This document shows positions 43,564-52,596 of a stretch of DNA of 64,000 nt, one piece after another; the stretch's first letter is position 1; each line of letters starts with the position of its first letter. This stretch comes from Bacteroidales bacterium UBA5548. GTDB taxonomy: Bacteria; Bacteroidota; Bacteroidia; Bacteroidales; UBA932. The translations under genes were made by a program, and so were the position numbers. Under the pieces are notes generated by a model. That model did no database searches. It had not been told where the DNA came from and was given only the letters and a program-made list of their open reading frames with translations. Where the stretch lies: positions 56,134-120,133 of the forward strand of contig DINE01000027.1 in assembly GCA_002425935.1 (NCBI GenBank), in the 5' to 3' direction.

Positions 43564-43813
43564 ATATGTTTAAGTACTCTAAATCCGATACTGTTTATTG
43601 CCACTTCAAATTTAAGCTTATTAAAGCGTTATCATAAGGTTGTTTGACGAAAATTCAATAAATGTATTTAAACATCCATTTTCAAAGGATAAAAACGGTA
43701 CATCAAGCAATGAATAATGTTTGAAGAGTATTATGCACGTTTGACATAATAATTTGTGAACATATTTACTCAAATCTACTTTCGTCAAAAAATAACAGTT
43801 AAACTCTAAAAAA

Positions 43814-45250
43814 ATGAAAAAATTATTATTCGCCCTCTTAACACTACTTATCTGTACAGTAAGTTTTGCAAACAGCCATAAGGGGAAATGGTATGGCGAA
43901 CTACATGTTAACTCCTCACTTAAGCTAACAATTGCATTCGAAATTGAATCTGATACAAACAGAGAGTACAATGCGGTAATGCATAGTGTAGACCAGAAGA
44001 GCTTTAATATTGCCGTAGATAATATAACAGTGTTGGGAGACACAATTATGCTGGAGGTTAAAATGCTCGGGGTAATGTACAAAGGAGTACTAGCCGCAGA
44101 TTCGGTTTCCGGAGAGAAAAACAGACTTACAGGAACGTTTGGTAATCCGGGAAAAGATGGCCTCTCTCTAAATCTTACAAGATGTGATGTATTCCCTTTC
44201 CATGTTGCAAAAAGACCTCAGGAGCCCAAAAAGCCCTACCCATATCATTCAGAAGATGTAAGCTTTGTAAATAAAAAATTGGGTATTTCCCTAAAAGGGA
44301 CCTTAACTAGGCCTTTTGGCTCAGGTAAATACCCGTCAGCAATTTTAATATCGGGTTCAGGTCCATCTGACAGAAACCAAACAATTTTTGGGCATAAAGT
44401 GTTTCTGGTTATTGCAGACTATCTGACCAGAAATGGTTTTGCTGTTTTACGTTATGACGACAGAGGAGCAGGAGAGTCTGAGGGCAATTTTAGAAATGCA
44501 ACATTAAGAGATCACGCCGAGGATGCCTCATTCGCAATAGAGTATCTTAAATCCAGAACAGACATAGATTCAACTAATATAGGACTAATTGGCCACAGCC
44601 TTGGAGCAGAGATTGCACCAATCGCTGCCACAATAAACAGCAGCGCATCGTTTCTGGTTTTAATGGCAGGAGCCGGAATCTCTTTAAATGAGGTTATCTT
44701 TGAGCAGTCTGATGCAATTTATACGTCTAGAGGTGCATCAAAAGAGGCGGTTGCTCTTAACAGAGAAATTCTTGCCAATGCAATTGAAATATTTAAAAAT
44801 TCAGCAAATGACAGTATCGCCAAAGAGGATGTTAAAAAAGCATTAGCAACATTTGACGCCAGGGTCAAAACTCTTGATCAGAGAGACAGAGATATAACCG
44901 GGCTAAACTCTCCACTAAAGTTTTCAAACTACAGCGGCCTTTTATTACCATTTATGCGTTATGATCTGTTTCACAATCCTTCAGAAATTTTAAAACAGGT
45001 TAAGACCCCTGTTTTTGCCCTTATCGGAGATAAAGACATTCAGGTATTGCCACACAACCTTAAAGTTATTGAAGAGGCTCTGATTTCGGGAGGCAACAAA
45101 AGAGTTACCACTAAGCTTTATAAAAACCTAAACCATCTGTTACAAAACTGTACAACAGGAGATGTTTCTGAATATGGAGAGATAGAGGAGACAATATCTG
45201 AAGAGGTTGTATTTGACATAATTAATTGGATAAAAACTCAGACTCTTTAA
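43814..45250 (+). CDS. Secreted alpha/beta hydrolase
   Basis: A 478-residue protein with a signal peptide (MKKLLFALLTLLICTVSFANS), a beta-rich N-terminal domain of about 120 residues (KGKWYGELHVNSSLKLTIAFEI) and an alpha/beta-hydrolase domain. Catalytic residues are the Ser in LIGHSLGAEIAP, the Asp in LIGDKDIQVLP and the His in NLNHLLQN. The oxyanion segment GSGPSDRNQT and RYDDRGAGESEG are typical. It is probably a periplasmic esterase or peptidase of the family common in Bacteroidota. It is divergent from the kinase pair. Confidence 0.9.
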   Translation: MKKLLFALLTLLICTVSFANSHKGKWYGELHVNSSLKLTIAFEIESDTNREYNAVMHSVDQKSFNIAVDNITVLGDTIMLEVKMLGVMYKGVLAADSVSGEKNRLTGTFGNPGKDGLSLNLTRCDVFPFHVAKRPQEPKKPYPYHSEDVSFVNKKLGISLKGTLTRPFGSGKYPSAILISGSGPSDRNQTIFGHKVFLVIADYLTRNGFAVLRYDDRGAGESEGNFRNATLRDHAEDASFAIEYLKSRTDIDSTNIGLIGHSLGAEIAPIAATINSSASFLVLMAGAGISLNEVIFEQSDAIYTSRGASKEAVALNREILANAIEIFKNSANDSIAKEDVKKALATFDARVKTLDQRDRDITGLNSPLKFSNYSGLLLPFMRYDLFHNPSEILKQVKTPVFALIGDKDIQVLPHNLKVIEEALISGGNKRVTTKLYKNLNHLLQNCTTGDVSEYGEIEETISEEVVFDIINWIKTQTL

Positions 45251-45271
45251 CAATCTTCTGATTTTTATTTA

Positions 45272-45279
45272 TATATTTG
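45272..45279 (+). promoter_or_regulatory. Candidate -7 box for the RDD protein gene
   Basis: TATATTTG matches TAnnTTTG and lies 29 bases before the ATG at 45309. No clear -33 element is seen. Confidence 0.35.
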
Positions 45280-45308
45280 TCTTCTAACCTCTTAAACAAA
45301 TCACTCTC

Positions 45309-45881
45309 ATGAATATTAACCAATGCCCAAAATGTAACAAAACATTTCCATTGAATTCAAAATATTGCGATATCGATGGTGTTGAATTAGTTATGGTTGA
45401 ATATATATATAAAGGTGACTATATTGAACCCACTTTAGGAAGACGGTTCTTAGCCTACTTTCTAGATGGTCTTGTTGTTGTAGCATTGTCGCTACCTGCA
45501 TTTATTGTCCTTTCAATCATATTAGTCAACTTTTTCAGCGGAGGTGGTGTGAATGGTTCTATGATTCTTCTTCTGGCATTCCTTTTCATAATACCATTAA
45601 CATATACTTTGCTGAAAGACTCTTTTGGTCAGGGCCAAAGCTTAGGTAAAAGAGCGGTAGGAGTGATGGTAGTACACATTACAGACAATAAGCCATGTTC
45701 AGCATCACAATCTACTTTAAGAAATCTGGTTATTGTATTCTTTGGATTTATTCCATTAGTTGGCTGGTTGATTGAGCCACTTATGGTTATGGTTTCGGAT
45801 AATGGTGAGCGTATTGGCGATAAAGCTGCAAACACAAGAGTGATAGATGTAAGGAGTTATAATAAATCTCTACGCATATGA
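45309..45881 (+). CDS. Zinc-ribbon plus RDD-family membrane protein
   Basis: A 190-residue protein. Residues 1-27 form a small zinc-ribbon-like segment (CPKCNKTFPLNSKYCDIDG). The rest is an RDD domain with the characteristic GRRFLAYFLDGLVV (Arg...Asp), a second transmembrane region and GQGQSLGKRAVGVMVV. RDD proteins may act in transport. Function is unassigned here. The stop overlaps the following lipoprotein start (ATGA). Confidence 0.88.
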   Translation: MNINQCPKCNKTFPLNSKYCDIDGVELVMVEYIYKGDYIEPTLGRRFLAYFLDGLVVVALSLPAFIVLSIILVNFFSGGGVNGSMILLLAFLFIIPLTYTLLKDSFGQGQSLGKRAVGVMVVHITDNKPCSASQSTLRNLVIVFFGFIPLVGWLIEPLMVMVSDNGERIGDKAANTRVIDVRSYNKSLRI

Positions 45882-46504
45882 AAAACAGACTAAATATATT
45901 CAGGAGTGCAAGCGTGACTTTTATGCTTGCGCTATTTATTAGCGCAGTTCTCTCGATTGGACTTATCTCGTGTAAAAGCTCAGAGAAGGGTAGCGACCGT
46001 GCTTCGATTAATACTAGTGTCAATGTAGTAATTACCGAGGCAGAAGTTTCGCAAGCACAACAAGCATGGGGAGAAGGGATTGTTAAGATAGGAGAGGTAT
46101 ATAAGAGTGGAGGAGATTATAAAGCTGCTGCAACAGAGCATATCAATAATTTTTACAACTATCAGGAGGGAACAGTCTTGTTTAAACCAACTCTGGTATC
46201 GCAAAAACAGTTTAGGCTCGACTTTCAGGGAGCCCTTTCCTATTTTATAGCCGGAGACAGCAGTTATCCGGAAGATCATGGATTTGCCATTAAGCCGTGG
46301 AGCAGTGTTCGTTGGGAAAATGTAGAGACTAAAATTGTTGGAGGAGTAGCTCTCGCTATGGGTAACTACTATTTTACTCCGGTTGCCGGCGGGGACGAAG
46401 TAAAAGTGGAGTACTCGTTTGCATATGTAAAAGACAGAGAGGGTAAACTCAAAATTATTCTTCACGATTCACATATACCTTATTCTCCGGCAGACAAACA
46501 TTAA
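45878..46504 (+). CDS. NTF2-like predicted lipoprotein
   Basis: A 208-residue protein with an N-terminal signal ending in a lipobox-like LISC (residue 32). The mature part includes VVITEAEVSQAQQAWGEGIVKIGEVYKSGG, then FKPTLVSQKQFR, AIKPWSSVRW, GNYYFTP and KIILHDSHIPYS. This pattern is seen in SnoaL/NTF2-like proteins of about 150-200 residues, some of them wrongly labelled phosphoribosyl-AMP cyclohydrolase. Enzymatic activity is not demonstrable from the sequence. It is coupled to the RDD gene. Confidence 0.75.
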   Translation: MKNRLNIFRSASVTFMLALFISAVLSIGLISCKSSEKGSDRASINTSVNVVITEAEVSQAQQAWGEGIVKIGEVYKSGGDYKAAATEHINNFYNYQEGTVLFKPTLVSQKQFRLDFQGALSYFIAGDSSYPEDHGFAIKPWSSVRWENVETKIVGGVALAMGNYYFTPVAGGDEVKVEYSFAYVKDREGKLKIILHDSHIPYSPADKH

Positions 46505-46529
46505 TTACTCAACCTTGAATTGTTTAACA

Positions 46530-46537
46530 TATCTTTG
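46530..46537 (+). promoter_or_regulatory. Candidate -7 box for the ABC-F gene
   Basis: TATCTTTG matches TAnnTTTG and lies 29 bases before the ATG at 46566. A TTG 13 bases upstream is too close for a standard -33 element. Confidence 0.4.
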
Positions 46538-46565
46538 CGGCTTCAATTTTAATAAAGCATAAAGA

Positions 46566-48203
46566 ATGGTCTCTTGTGACGGGTTAAGTGTAGAGTTTGG
46601 CGGTACGGTCTTATTTGAAAATATCTCATTTGTAATAAATGACAACGACAGGATTGCCCTTATGGGTAAGAATGGTGCAGGGAAATCAACTTTGTTGAAA
46701 ATTCTTGCAGGTGAGCGAGCTCCGTCCAGAGGAGTTGTCTCTGCTCCAAAAGATTCACTTATAGCATATCTGCCCCAGCATCTGATGACCGAAGATGGGC
46801 GTACTGTATTTGAAGAGGCATCTCAGGCATTTAAACACCTTCATGAAATTGAGGCTCAGATAGCCGATTATAACAGACAACTTGAATCAAGGACAGATTA
46901 CGACTCAGATGAGTATTATAAGCTCATCGAAGATTTGTCCTCTTTGAGCGAAAAGTATTATGCTGTTGATATCTCCCACTATGAGGAGGATGTAGAGAAA
47001 GTATTACTAGGTTTGGGTTTTAAGAGAGAGGAGCTAGGCAGGCAAACCTCAGAACTTAGCGGAGGCTGGCGGATGCGGATTGAGCTCGCAAAAATACTCC
47101 TGCGTAAACCAGATGTAATTCTGTTGGATGAGCCTACAAACCACCTGGATATGGAGTCAATAATCTGGTTGGAGGAGTTTTTGATAAATCAGGCGAAGGC
47201 AGTTGTTTTGATCTCACACGATAAATCGTTTGTAGATAATGTCACAAACAGAACCATTGAGCTGACAATGGGCAGAATATATGACTATAAGGTAAATTAC
47301 TCCCACTATCTGGAACTGCGAAAAGAGCGTCGCGAACAGCAGCAGAGACAATATGACGATCAGCAGAAGATGATTGCCGAGACAAAGGAGTTTATTGAGC
47401 GTTTCAAAGGCACCTACTCAAAAACGCTTCAGGTACAATCCAGGGTGAAGATGCTCGAAAAGCTGGAACTGGTAGAGGTAGACGAGATTGACACATCGGC
47501 ATTAAAGCTCAGATTTCCGCCCTCTCCAAGAAGCGGAAACTTTCCTGTTATTATGGACAGCGTAGGTAAGAGCTACGATGATAATCAGATCTTTTCAAAA
47601 GCATCGCTTACTATTGACCGTGGAGATAAGGTGGCATTTGTCGGAAGAAACGGCGAGGGTAAATCTACTCTTGTAAAATGTATTATGAAGGAGATTGATC
47701 ACGATGGCAAACTAACACTTGGACATAATGTTCAGATTGGTTATTTTGCTCAGAACCAGGCATCATTGCTCGACGAAAACCTTACTGTGTTCCAGACAAT
47801 TGATGATATTGCAGTAGGTGACATCCGCTCGAAAATACGCGATCTGCTTGGTGCTTTCATGTTTGGGCGTGACGATGTAGATAAAAAGGTTAAAGTACTC
47901 TCCGGGGGTGAGAGGACCCGCCTTGCTATGATAAAACTGTTGCTCGAACCTGTGAATCTCCTCATACTTGACGAGCCTACAAACCATCTTGACCTGCGTA
48001 CAAAAGATATTCTCAAGCAGGCGCTGCTTGCATATGACGGCACACTTATAGTCGTGTCGCATGACCGTGATTTTCTTGACGGACTGGTTACAAAAGTCTA
48101 TGAATTTGGCAACGGACAAGTTAAAGAGCACCTTGAAACTATTCAGGGATTCCTCGAAAAGAAAAGAATGGAGCATTTAAGGGAGATTGAACGAAAAATC
48201 TGA
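46566..48203 (+). CDS. ABC-F family ATPase (translation factor type)
   Basis: A 545-residue soluble protein with two ABC domains and no membrane segment. Domain 1 has Walker A GKNGAGKST, signature LSGGWRMRIELAK and Walker B ILLDEPTNHLD. Domain 2 has GRNGEGKST, LSGGERTRLAM and LILDEPTNHLD. The linker region with a charged helix (ELRKERREQQQRQYDDQQKM) is the P-site tRNA interaction motif region. ABC-F proteins act on stalled ribosomes or protect against ribosome-targeting antibiotics. The layout fits the housekeeping YdiF/Uup-like type. Confidence 0.92.
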   Translation: MVSCDGLSVEFGGTVLFENISFVINDNDRIALMGKNGAGKSTLLKILAGERAPSRGVVSAPKDSLIAYLPQHLMTEDGRTVFEEASQAFKHLHEIEAQIADYNRQLESRTDYDSDEYYKLIEDLSSLSEKYYAVDISHYEEDVEKVLLGLGFKREELGRQTSELSGGWRMRIELAKILLRKPDVILLDEPTNHLDMESIIWLEEFLINQAKAVVLISHDKSFVDNVTNRTIELTMGRIYDYKVNYSHYLELRKERREQQQRQYDDQQKMIAETKEFIERFKGTYSKTLQVQSRVKMLEKLELVEVDEIDTSALKLRFPPSPRSGNFPVIMDSVGKSYDDNQIFSKASLTIDRGDKVAFVGRNGEGKSTLVKCIMKEIDHDGKLTLGHNVQIGYFAQNQASLLDENLTVFQTIDDIAVGDIRSKIRDLLGAFMFGRDDVDKKVKVLSGGERTRLAMIKLLLEPVNLLILDEPTNHLDLRTKDILKQALLAYDGTLIVVSHDRDFLDGLVTKVYEFGNGQVKEHLETIQGFLEKKRMEHLREIERKI

Positions 48204-48239
48204 GTACATTTACTCTCAAATATTCTAAAATTGAGAGGA

Positions 48240-48593
48240 ATGAATTCAAAAAACATCCCGTTCACTACTATAGACTGGACAAATGTGCCAAAGAGCGAAC
48301 ATAAAGGAGAAACCGGAACTGCATGGTGGCAAACTATGCAATTTAAAGGGTTACGTGTAAGGCTTGTTGAGTATTCGAAAGGGTATCTGGCCGACCATTG
48401 GTGCGCAAAAGGACATATTGTGCATTGTCTTGAAGGTGAATTTGTAAGCGAACTTCAAAATGGGGAAAAATCTGTTTTAACCAAAGGAATGACTTATGTT
48501 GTAACAGATGATTTAAGTTCACACCGCTCTTCAACCGAATCAGGTGTAAAGCTTTTAATTATTGACGGCGATTTTCTTAAATTTCAACCATGA
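48240..48593 (+). CDS. DHCW-motif cupin fold protein
   Basis: A 117-residue cupin from the ATG at 48240 (an upstream in-frame TTG at 48231 is less likely). Family hallmarks are IPFTTIDWTNVPK, GLRVRLVEYSKGYLADHWCAKGHIVHCLEGEF and KLLIIDGDFL. The DHW-C variant appears here as ADHWC and gives the family its name. Function is unknown. It overlaps the next gene by 4 bases. Confidence 0.9.
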   Translation: MNSKNIPFTTIDWTNVPKSEHKGETGTAWWQTMQFKGLRVRLVEYSKGYLADHWCAKGHIVHCLEGEFVSELQNGEKSVLTKGMTYVVTDDLSSHRSSTESGVKLLIIDGDFLKFQP

Positions 48594-49603
48594 AGCATCT
48601 CTTCTATCCGCTGTTAATGATAGTTGCATATGTTATTACCGGTTGCTATACGGGTAATAATATGCGTAACGAGCCTGTGAGTTTTCAAGGCGATTATTTT
48701 GGGCAAGCTATTCCTGGTGATTCTGCAACTCTTTTTGCACCAAATTTCATCTCTACTGGCATGAATGAGCGGGATTTTACTATCTCTCCGGATGGCAACG
48801 AAATCTTTTTCTGTCGTGAAGCAGGTAATTTTAAATATACTACAATCTTTTATACAAAGAGAGTTGGCAATGTCTGGTCCACCCCTGAAGTATTTGAATA
48901 CTGCACCAACCCAAATTACAAATATATAGAACCCCATATATCTCCGGACGGCAATAAACTATTTTTCATTTCGACTATGCCTGTAGATTCTTCGTCTGTT
49001 GGTAACGAAGATATTTGGATCTCTGTTAAAGAGGATGGTGAATGGACTAATCCACAAAATCTAGGTCCTCCAGTTAATACCAGCAGCAAGGAGTTCTTCC
49101 CAACAGTAACATTAGATGGAACAATTTACTATACACATTTGGATACAATTGCCAAAGACGAGTTTATCTATCGCTCACGTTTTAAAAACGGAATATATGA
49201 GCAGCCTGAAAAACTGAGCTTAAATGTAAATATCGGGAAAGCCAGATATAATGCTTTTGTTGCGCCGGATGAGAGCTACATTATTATTCCTGCATTTGGT
49301 ATGACTGATAGTTTTGGAGGGACGGATTACTATATATCATTTAGAGACAGCTTAGATAATTGGAGTGAACCTGTTAATATGGGGCCAAAAATCAATTCTG
49401 CGAATCCAAAAGAGTGGTCAGCGTCGGTAACTCCTGATGGTAAGTTCATATTTTTTATGTCCGCTAAAATGAAAAATAACAATCTAAATGTGCTAAGCAC
49501 TAAATCTCTTCTTGACTTCCATAACTCTCCGCAAAACGGGAATACAGATATTTATTGGATAAGTTCTTCAATAATTGAAGAGTTGAGGCGGTCTGCAAAA
49601 TAG
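48590..49603 (+). CDS. PD40/WD40-like beta-propeller lipoprotein
   Basis: A 337-residue protein with a lipoprotein signal (MKHLFYPLLMIVAYVITGC). It contains several PD40 repeats, each with an SPDGN-type turn: TISPDGNEIFFCREAG, HISPDGNKLFFIST, TLDGTIYYTH, VAPDESYIIIP and VTPDGKFIFFMS. It is likely a periplasmic or surface-exposed propeller that binds a partner or ligand. The start overlaps the cupin stop by 4 bases. Confidence 0.87.
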   Translation: MKHLFYPLLMIVAYVITGCYTGNNMRNEPVSFQGDYFGQAIPGDSATLFAPNFISTGMNERDFTISPDGNEIFFCREAGNFKYTTIFYTKRVGNVWSTPEVFEYCTNPNYKYIEPHISPDGNKLFFISTMPVDSSSVGNEDIWISVKEDGEWTNPQNLGPPVNTSSKEFFPTVTLDGTIYYTHLDTIAKDEFIYRSRFKNGIYEQPEKLSLNVNIGKARYNAFVAPDESYIIIPAFGMTDSFGGTDYYISFRDSLDNWSEPVNMGPKINSANPKEWSASVTPDGKFIFFMSAKMKNNNLNVLSTKSLLDFHNSPQNGNTDIYWISSSIIEELRRSAK

Positions 49604-49609
49604 TATATT

Positions 49610-49948
49610 ATGGGCTTAGATATTTATATTCGTGAAATTAAGGATAGAGAAAAACCCCTCATCGAGTCTTTTATGTACGATGCCATCTTTATACAAGAGA
49701 ACAGAAGCTATGGATTTATAGATGCATCAACGCCTGAATTGGCGATGTCAATCACTCATCTGTATAGGAATCAGGGAATAGGGAAGAGTCTGCTTTCAGG
49801 AATGCTAAAGCATATACAATCAAAGGGTTATAAACAAATTTCACTTAGTGTTGATACTGATAATTTTGCATACGAAATGTATAAGAAATTTGGATTTGTA
49901 GATATTCATTTAGTAGGCAAATCAATGACAATGCTGAAAAAATTGTAG
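49610..49948 (+). CDS. Short GNAT acetyltransferase with probable internal deletion
   Basis: A 112-residue protein that begins like a GNAT (IYIREIKDREKPLIESFMYDAIFIQEN) and ends like one (YGFIDASTPELAMSITHLYRNQGIGKSLL, DNFAYEMYKKFGF). Relatives of this type have about 40 more residues between these parts, including the central strands and a G-x-A-W-x-R segment. The junction at ENRSYG suggests an in-frame deletion. The frame is still open, but the enzyme is probably inactive. Confidence 0.65.
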   Translation: MGLDIYIREIKDREKPLIESFMYDAIFIQENRSYGFIDASTPELAMSITHLYRNQGIGKSLLSGMLKHIQSKGYKQISLSVDTDNFAYEMYKKFGFVDIHLVGKSMTMLKKL

Positions 49949-50818
49949 ATGGTGGATACAAATAGCTGTCAAAAGATTTCCTGCTCATCTGCACTTAACA
50001 GATTAAAAAGGAAGATTCCATATGGCTGGGACCTTAATATTTACAGAGGGTGCAGTCATAACTGTTCATATTGTTATGCACGCTATTCTCATGATTATCT
50101 TGGGGAAGATGACTTTACTAAGGTTTTTGTGAAAACAAATATTGTGGAACAACTGGATAAAGAGTTAAGCAGCCCATCCTGGAAAAGAGAGGTTATCAAT
50201 ATAGGAGGAGTTACCGACAGCTATCAGAAAATAGAAGAGGAGATGTTGATAATGCCCGATATTCTGAAACTACTAATTAAGTACAAAACACCAGCAATAA
50301 TTTCAACTAAATCTCACCTGATTTTACGTGATTTTGACCTGATTGCTCAACTTGCAGAAATTACATATGTAAATGTTGCTTCAACTATCACAACAATGGA
50401 CGAGAGTGTCCGTTTGAAAATTGAACCAAATGCAAGCTCCGCTGCAGATAGGTTTATTATGCTTAAAGAGTTCAGAAAGACAAATGCGTCAGTAGGGCTT
50501 CATGTTATGCCAATAATTCCTCTCCTTACTGATAGTAAGGAAAACATTGAAACCCTTTGTGCTGGTGCAAAGAGAGCCGATGTACATTATATGTTACCGG
50601 GAGTACTCTATTTGAGGGGTGTCACCAGAAAACACTTTTTTGATTTTATTAACAGAGAATATCCGGATATATATGATAAATTAAGAGAGCTATACAAGGG
50701 CGGAGGTGCAGATAAATCATATAAAGAGGCTCTGTACAGTAAAGTTGTCAATCCTTTAAGAGAGAGATACGGCATCCCTAGCAGTTATATGAAAGCCATG
50801 AAGGAAAAACTTAAATAA
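49949..50818 (+). CDS. SPL-family radical SAM protein
   Basis: A 289-residue radical SAM protein. The cluster motif CSHNCSYC has Cys35, Cys39 and Cys42 within IYRGCSHNCSYCYARYSHDY. Also visible are NIGGVTDSYQKIEE, TPAIISTKSHLILRDFD and SVGLHVMPIIPLLTD. It resembles spore photoproduct lyase-like proteins of non-spore-formers, which are thought to repair DNA lesions or modify nucleic acids. The role here is unproven. It begins directly after the truncated GNAT stop. Confidence 0.87.
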   Translation: MVDTNSCQKISCSSALNRLKRKIPYGWDLNIYRGCSHNCSYCYARYSHDYLGEDDFTKVFVKTNIVEQLDKELSSPSWKREVINIGGVTDSYQKIEEEMLIMPDILKLLIKYKTPAIISTKSHLILRDFDLIAQLAEITYVNVASTITTMDESVRLKIEPNASSAADRFIMLKEFRKTNASVGLHVMPIIPLLTDSKENIETLCAGAKRADVHYMLPGVLYLRGVTRKHFFDFINREYPDIYDKLRELYKGGGADKSYKEALYSKVVNPLRERYGIPSSYMKAMKEKLK

Positions 50819-50831
50819 AAGGTTTGTCATT

Positions 50832-50839
50832 TATATTTG
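50832..50839 (+). promoter_or_regulatory. Candidate -7 box for DUF3788 gene
   Basis: TATATTTG ends only 4 bases before the ATG at 50844. If it is used, the transcript would start at or beside the start codon. Confidence 0.35.
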
Positions 50840-50843
50840 TAAT

Positions 50844-51272
50844 ATGAATAAAGAATCAATTCAACTTCTGAAAAATCCAGAACTATACCCTGATGAGAAG
50901 TATCTGGGCGAGATCCTTCAAGCCGGATTGTTTAACACATATCTGGAATTTATAAGAAAGCTAACAGATTTAGGTTTAGCGTGGGAGTGGCGTTACTACA
51001 ATGATGGTAAGGCATGGTTGTGCAAAGTGACATTCAAAAAGAAGACGGTAGCATGGGTGTCATTGTGGGCAGATTTTATTAAAGCAGGATTCTACTTTAC
51101 TGAAAAAAACAGAGAAGGAATTCTTAGTCTGGATATTAGTCAATCTTTTAAGGACTCTTTCTCATCTGCAAAACCAATTGGGAAACTCCTCCCTTTAACT
51201 CTCGAACTTGCAACACAAGAGTCCCTTAAAACATTTGAAATTATTGCCAAATATAAAATATCAACTCTTTAA
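50844..51272 (+). CDS. DUF3788 family protein
   Basis: A 142-residue soluble protein matching DUF3788: YLEFIRKLTDLGLAWEWRYYNDGKAWLCKVTFKKKTVAWVSLWADFIKAGFYFTEKN. The Trp-rich core is typical of these single-domain proteins. No function is known. It is followed by another acetyltransferase gene in the same direction. Confidence 0.88.
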   Translation: MNKESIQLLKNPELYPDEKYLGEILQAGLFNTYLEFIRKLTDLGLAWEWRYYNDGKAWLCKVTFKKKTVAWVSLWADFIKAGFYFTEKNREGILSLDISQSFKDSFSSAKPIGKLLPLTLELATQESLKTFEIIAKYKISTL

Positions 51273-51339
51273 TACTATTTTTAATATTTGTAAAGAGTTG
51301 TTCGAGTCTTACTCTGTTTTTAAAAATATTAATAGTGCT

Positions 51340-51876
51340 ATGCAAGAAGAGATAATTAAAATTATAGCTACAGATGGACAGGTTGTTATTCGCGAAATTC
51401 AGGACGCTGATCTTAGTTTAATGACACTATATGCAAACAATCCAAAAGTAGCAATCAATTTAAGAGATGCATTCCCCAGTCCGTACACAATGGATGATGC
51501 GATAAGATTTAAAGAGGCAATAGACAATCAGAATCCAAAAACAATTTTTGCAATTGAATACAAAGGGGATTATGTAGGTAATATAAGCCTTTCACCTGCA
51601 TCTGATGTTTATCGCAAAAGTGCCGAAATCGGATATTTCATAGGAGAGCCGTTTTGGGGAAAGGGGATAATGACAAAGGCAGTTAACCTTATAACAGAGT
51701 GGGGATTTAAAACCTTTGATATAGTTAGAATCTACACTGGTATTTTTGAATACAACATTGCATCACAGAGGGTACTGGAAAAGTGTGGATATACTAAAGA
51801 GGCTGTTTTTAGAAAATCAATTTGTAAAAACGATAAATTGTACGACGAAATCAGATACTCAAAACTAAAGGAATAG
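51340..51876 (+). CDS. GNAT family N-acetyltransferase (RimJ/RimL-like)
   Basis: From the ATG at 51340 the protein has 178 residues: GQVVIREIQDADLSL, GNISLSPASDVYRKSAEIGYFIGEPFWGKGIMTKAVNLI and NIASQRVLEKCGYTKEAV. It is probably an N-acetyltransferase acting on proteins or small molecules. The frame is open upstream into the DUF3788 gene, but this ATG matches the family start. Confidence 0.88.
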   Translation: MQEEIIKIIATDGQVVIREIQDADLSLMTLYANNPKVAINLRDAFPSPYTMDDAIRFKEAIDNQNPKTIFAIEYKGDYVGNISLSPASDVYRKSAEIGYFIGEPFWGKGIMTKAVNLITEWGFKTFDIVRIYTGIFEYNIASQRVLEKCGYTKEAVFRKSICKNDKLYDEIRYSKLKE

Positions 51877-51879
51877 GAG

Positions 51880-52323
51880 ATGGCAGAACTTAAAACTAAG
51901 CAAAACGAAACGGATGTTTATGAATTCATAAACAAGACGGCAGATTCTGATCAAAAACGAATTGACAGTTATGAGTTGGTTAAACTAATGACGGACATCA
52001 CAGGCTGTGAACCTAAAATGTGGGGAGACTCAATTATCGGATTTGGGTATTACCACTACAAATCAGAGAGAAGCGCTCAGGAGGGAGACTGGCCTCTTAT
52101 TGGATTCTCACCTCGTAAAGCTGCTATTTCTTTATATGTATACTCGGGGTGTGCTGGGCAGGAGGCTATGCTTGAAGATCTGGGAAAATTTAAAATGGGT
52201 AAGGCATGCATTTACATTAAAAAGCTTGCAGATATAAACCAAAATATCCTGAAGAAAATCATGGCTTCTACCATAGACTTCCTTCAGGAAAAATGGGGTA
52301 ATCAGGGGAAAAATCAGAAATAG
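51880..52323 (+). CDS. DUF1801 family protein
   Basis: A 147-residue protein: VYEFINKTADSDQKRIDSYELVKLMTDITGCEPKMWGDSIIGFGYYHYK, SPRKAAISLYVYSG, LEDLGKFKMGKACIYIKKLADI. This is the DUF1801 fold, of unknown function. It starts 3 bases after the GNAT stop, and its end overlaps the convergent regulator gene by 10 bases. Confidence 0.88.
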   Translation: MAELKTKQNETDVYEFINKTADSDQKRIDSYELVKLMTDITGCEPKMWGDSIIGFGYYHYKSERSAQEGDWPLIGFSPRKAAISLYVYSGCAGQEAMLEDLGKFKMGKACIYIKKLADINQNILKKIMASTIDFLQEKWGNQGKNQK

Positions 52324-52592
52324 CTCTTTAATGCCTCTATATAATCTTCAAATGCCTTTCTTCCCTGAGGAGTTAAACGACAAGTTGTCTTTGGCCGTTT
52401 GCCACTGTATCCCTTGTCAACCTCAATATATCCGGCTTCACTAAGCTTATCAATCTGCACACTCAGGTTGCCCGCCGTGGAGCCGGTCTTTTCACGCAAA
52501 TAGACAAAATCTGCCTCCTCTGCTGTAATCAGGATTGAGACTACAGCTAATCGCAATTGCGAATGGAGCAATGGGTCTAAATCTTTAAACAT
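52314..52592 (-). CDS. Winged-helix transcriptional regulator, about 92 aa
   Basis: A small DNA-binding protein with the winged-helix pattern LLHSQLRLAVVSILITAEEADFVYLREKTGSTAGNLSVQIDKLSEAGYIEVDKGYSGKRPKTTCRLTPQGRKAFE, as in the single-domain MarR/ArsR-like regulators of Bacteroidota. The ATG at 52592 leaves a 4-base gap after the membrane gene. An earlier ATG (52628) would overlap it. It is predicted to control the adjacent membrane protein operon. Confidence 0.87.
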   Translation of the reverse strand: MFKDLDPLLHSQLRLAVVSILITAEEADFVYLREKTGSTAGNLSVQIDKLSEAGYIEVDKGYSGKRPKTTCRLTPQGRKAFEDYIEALKSYF

Positions 52593-52596
52593 AACC

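Noticed and set aside
43621..44082. Antisense frame of 153 codons over the secreted hydrolase start
   Set aside because: It is a shadow of the real alpha/beta-hydrolase gene, whose signal peptide and catalytic motifs are clear.
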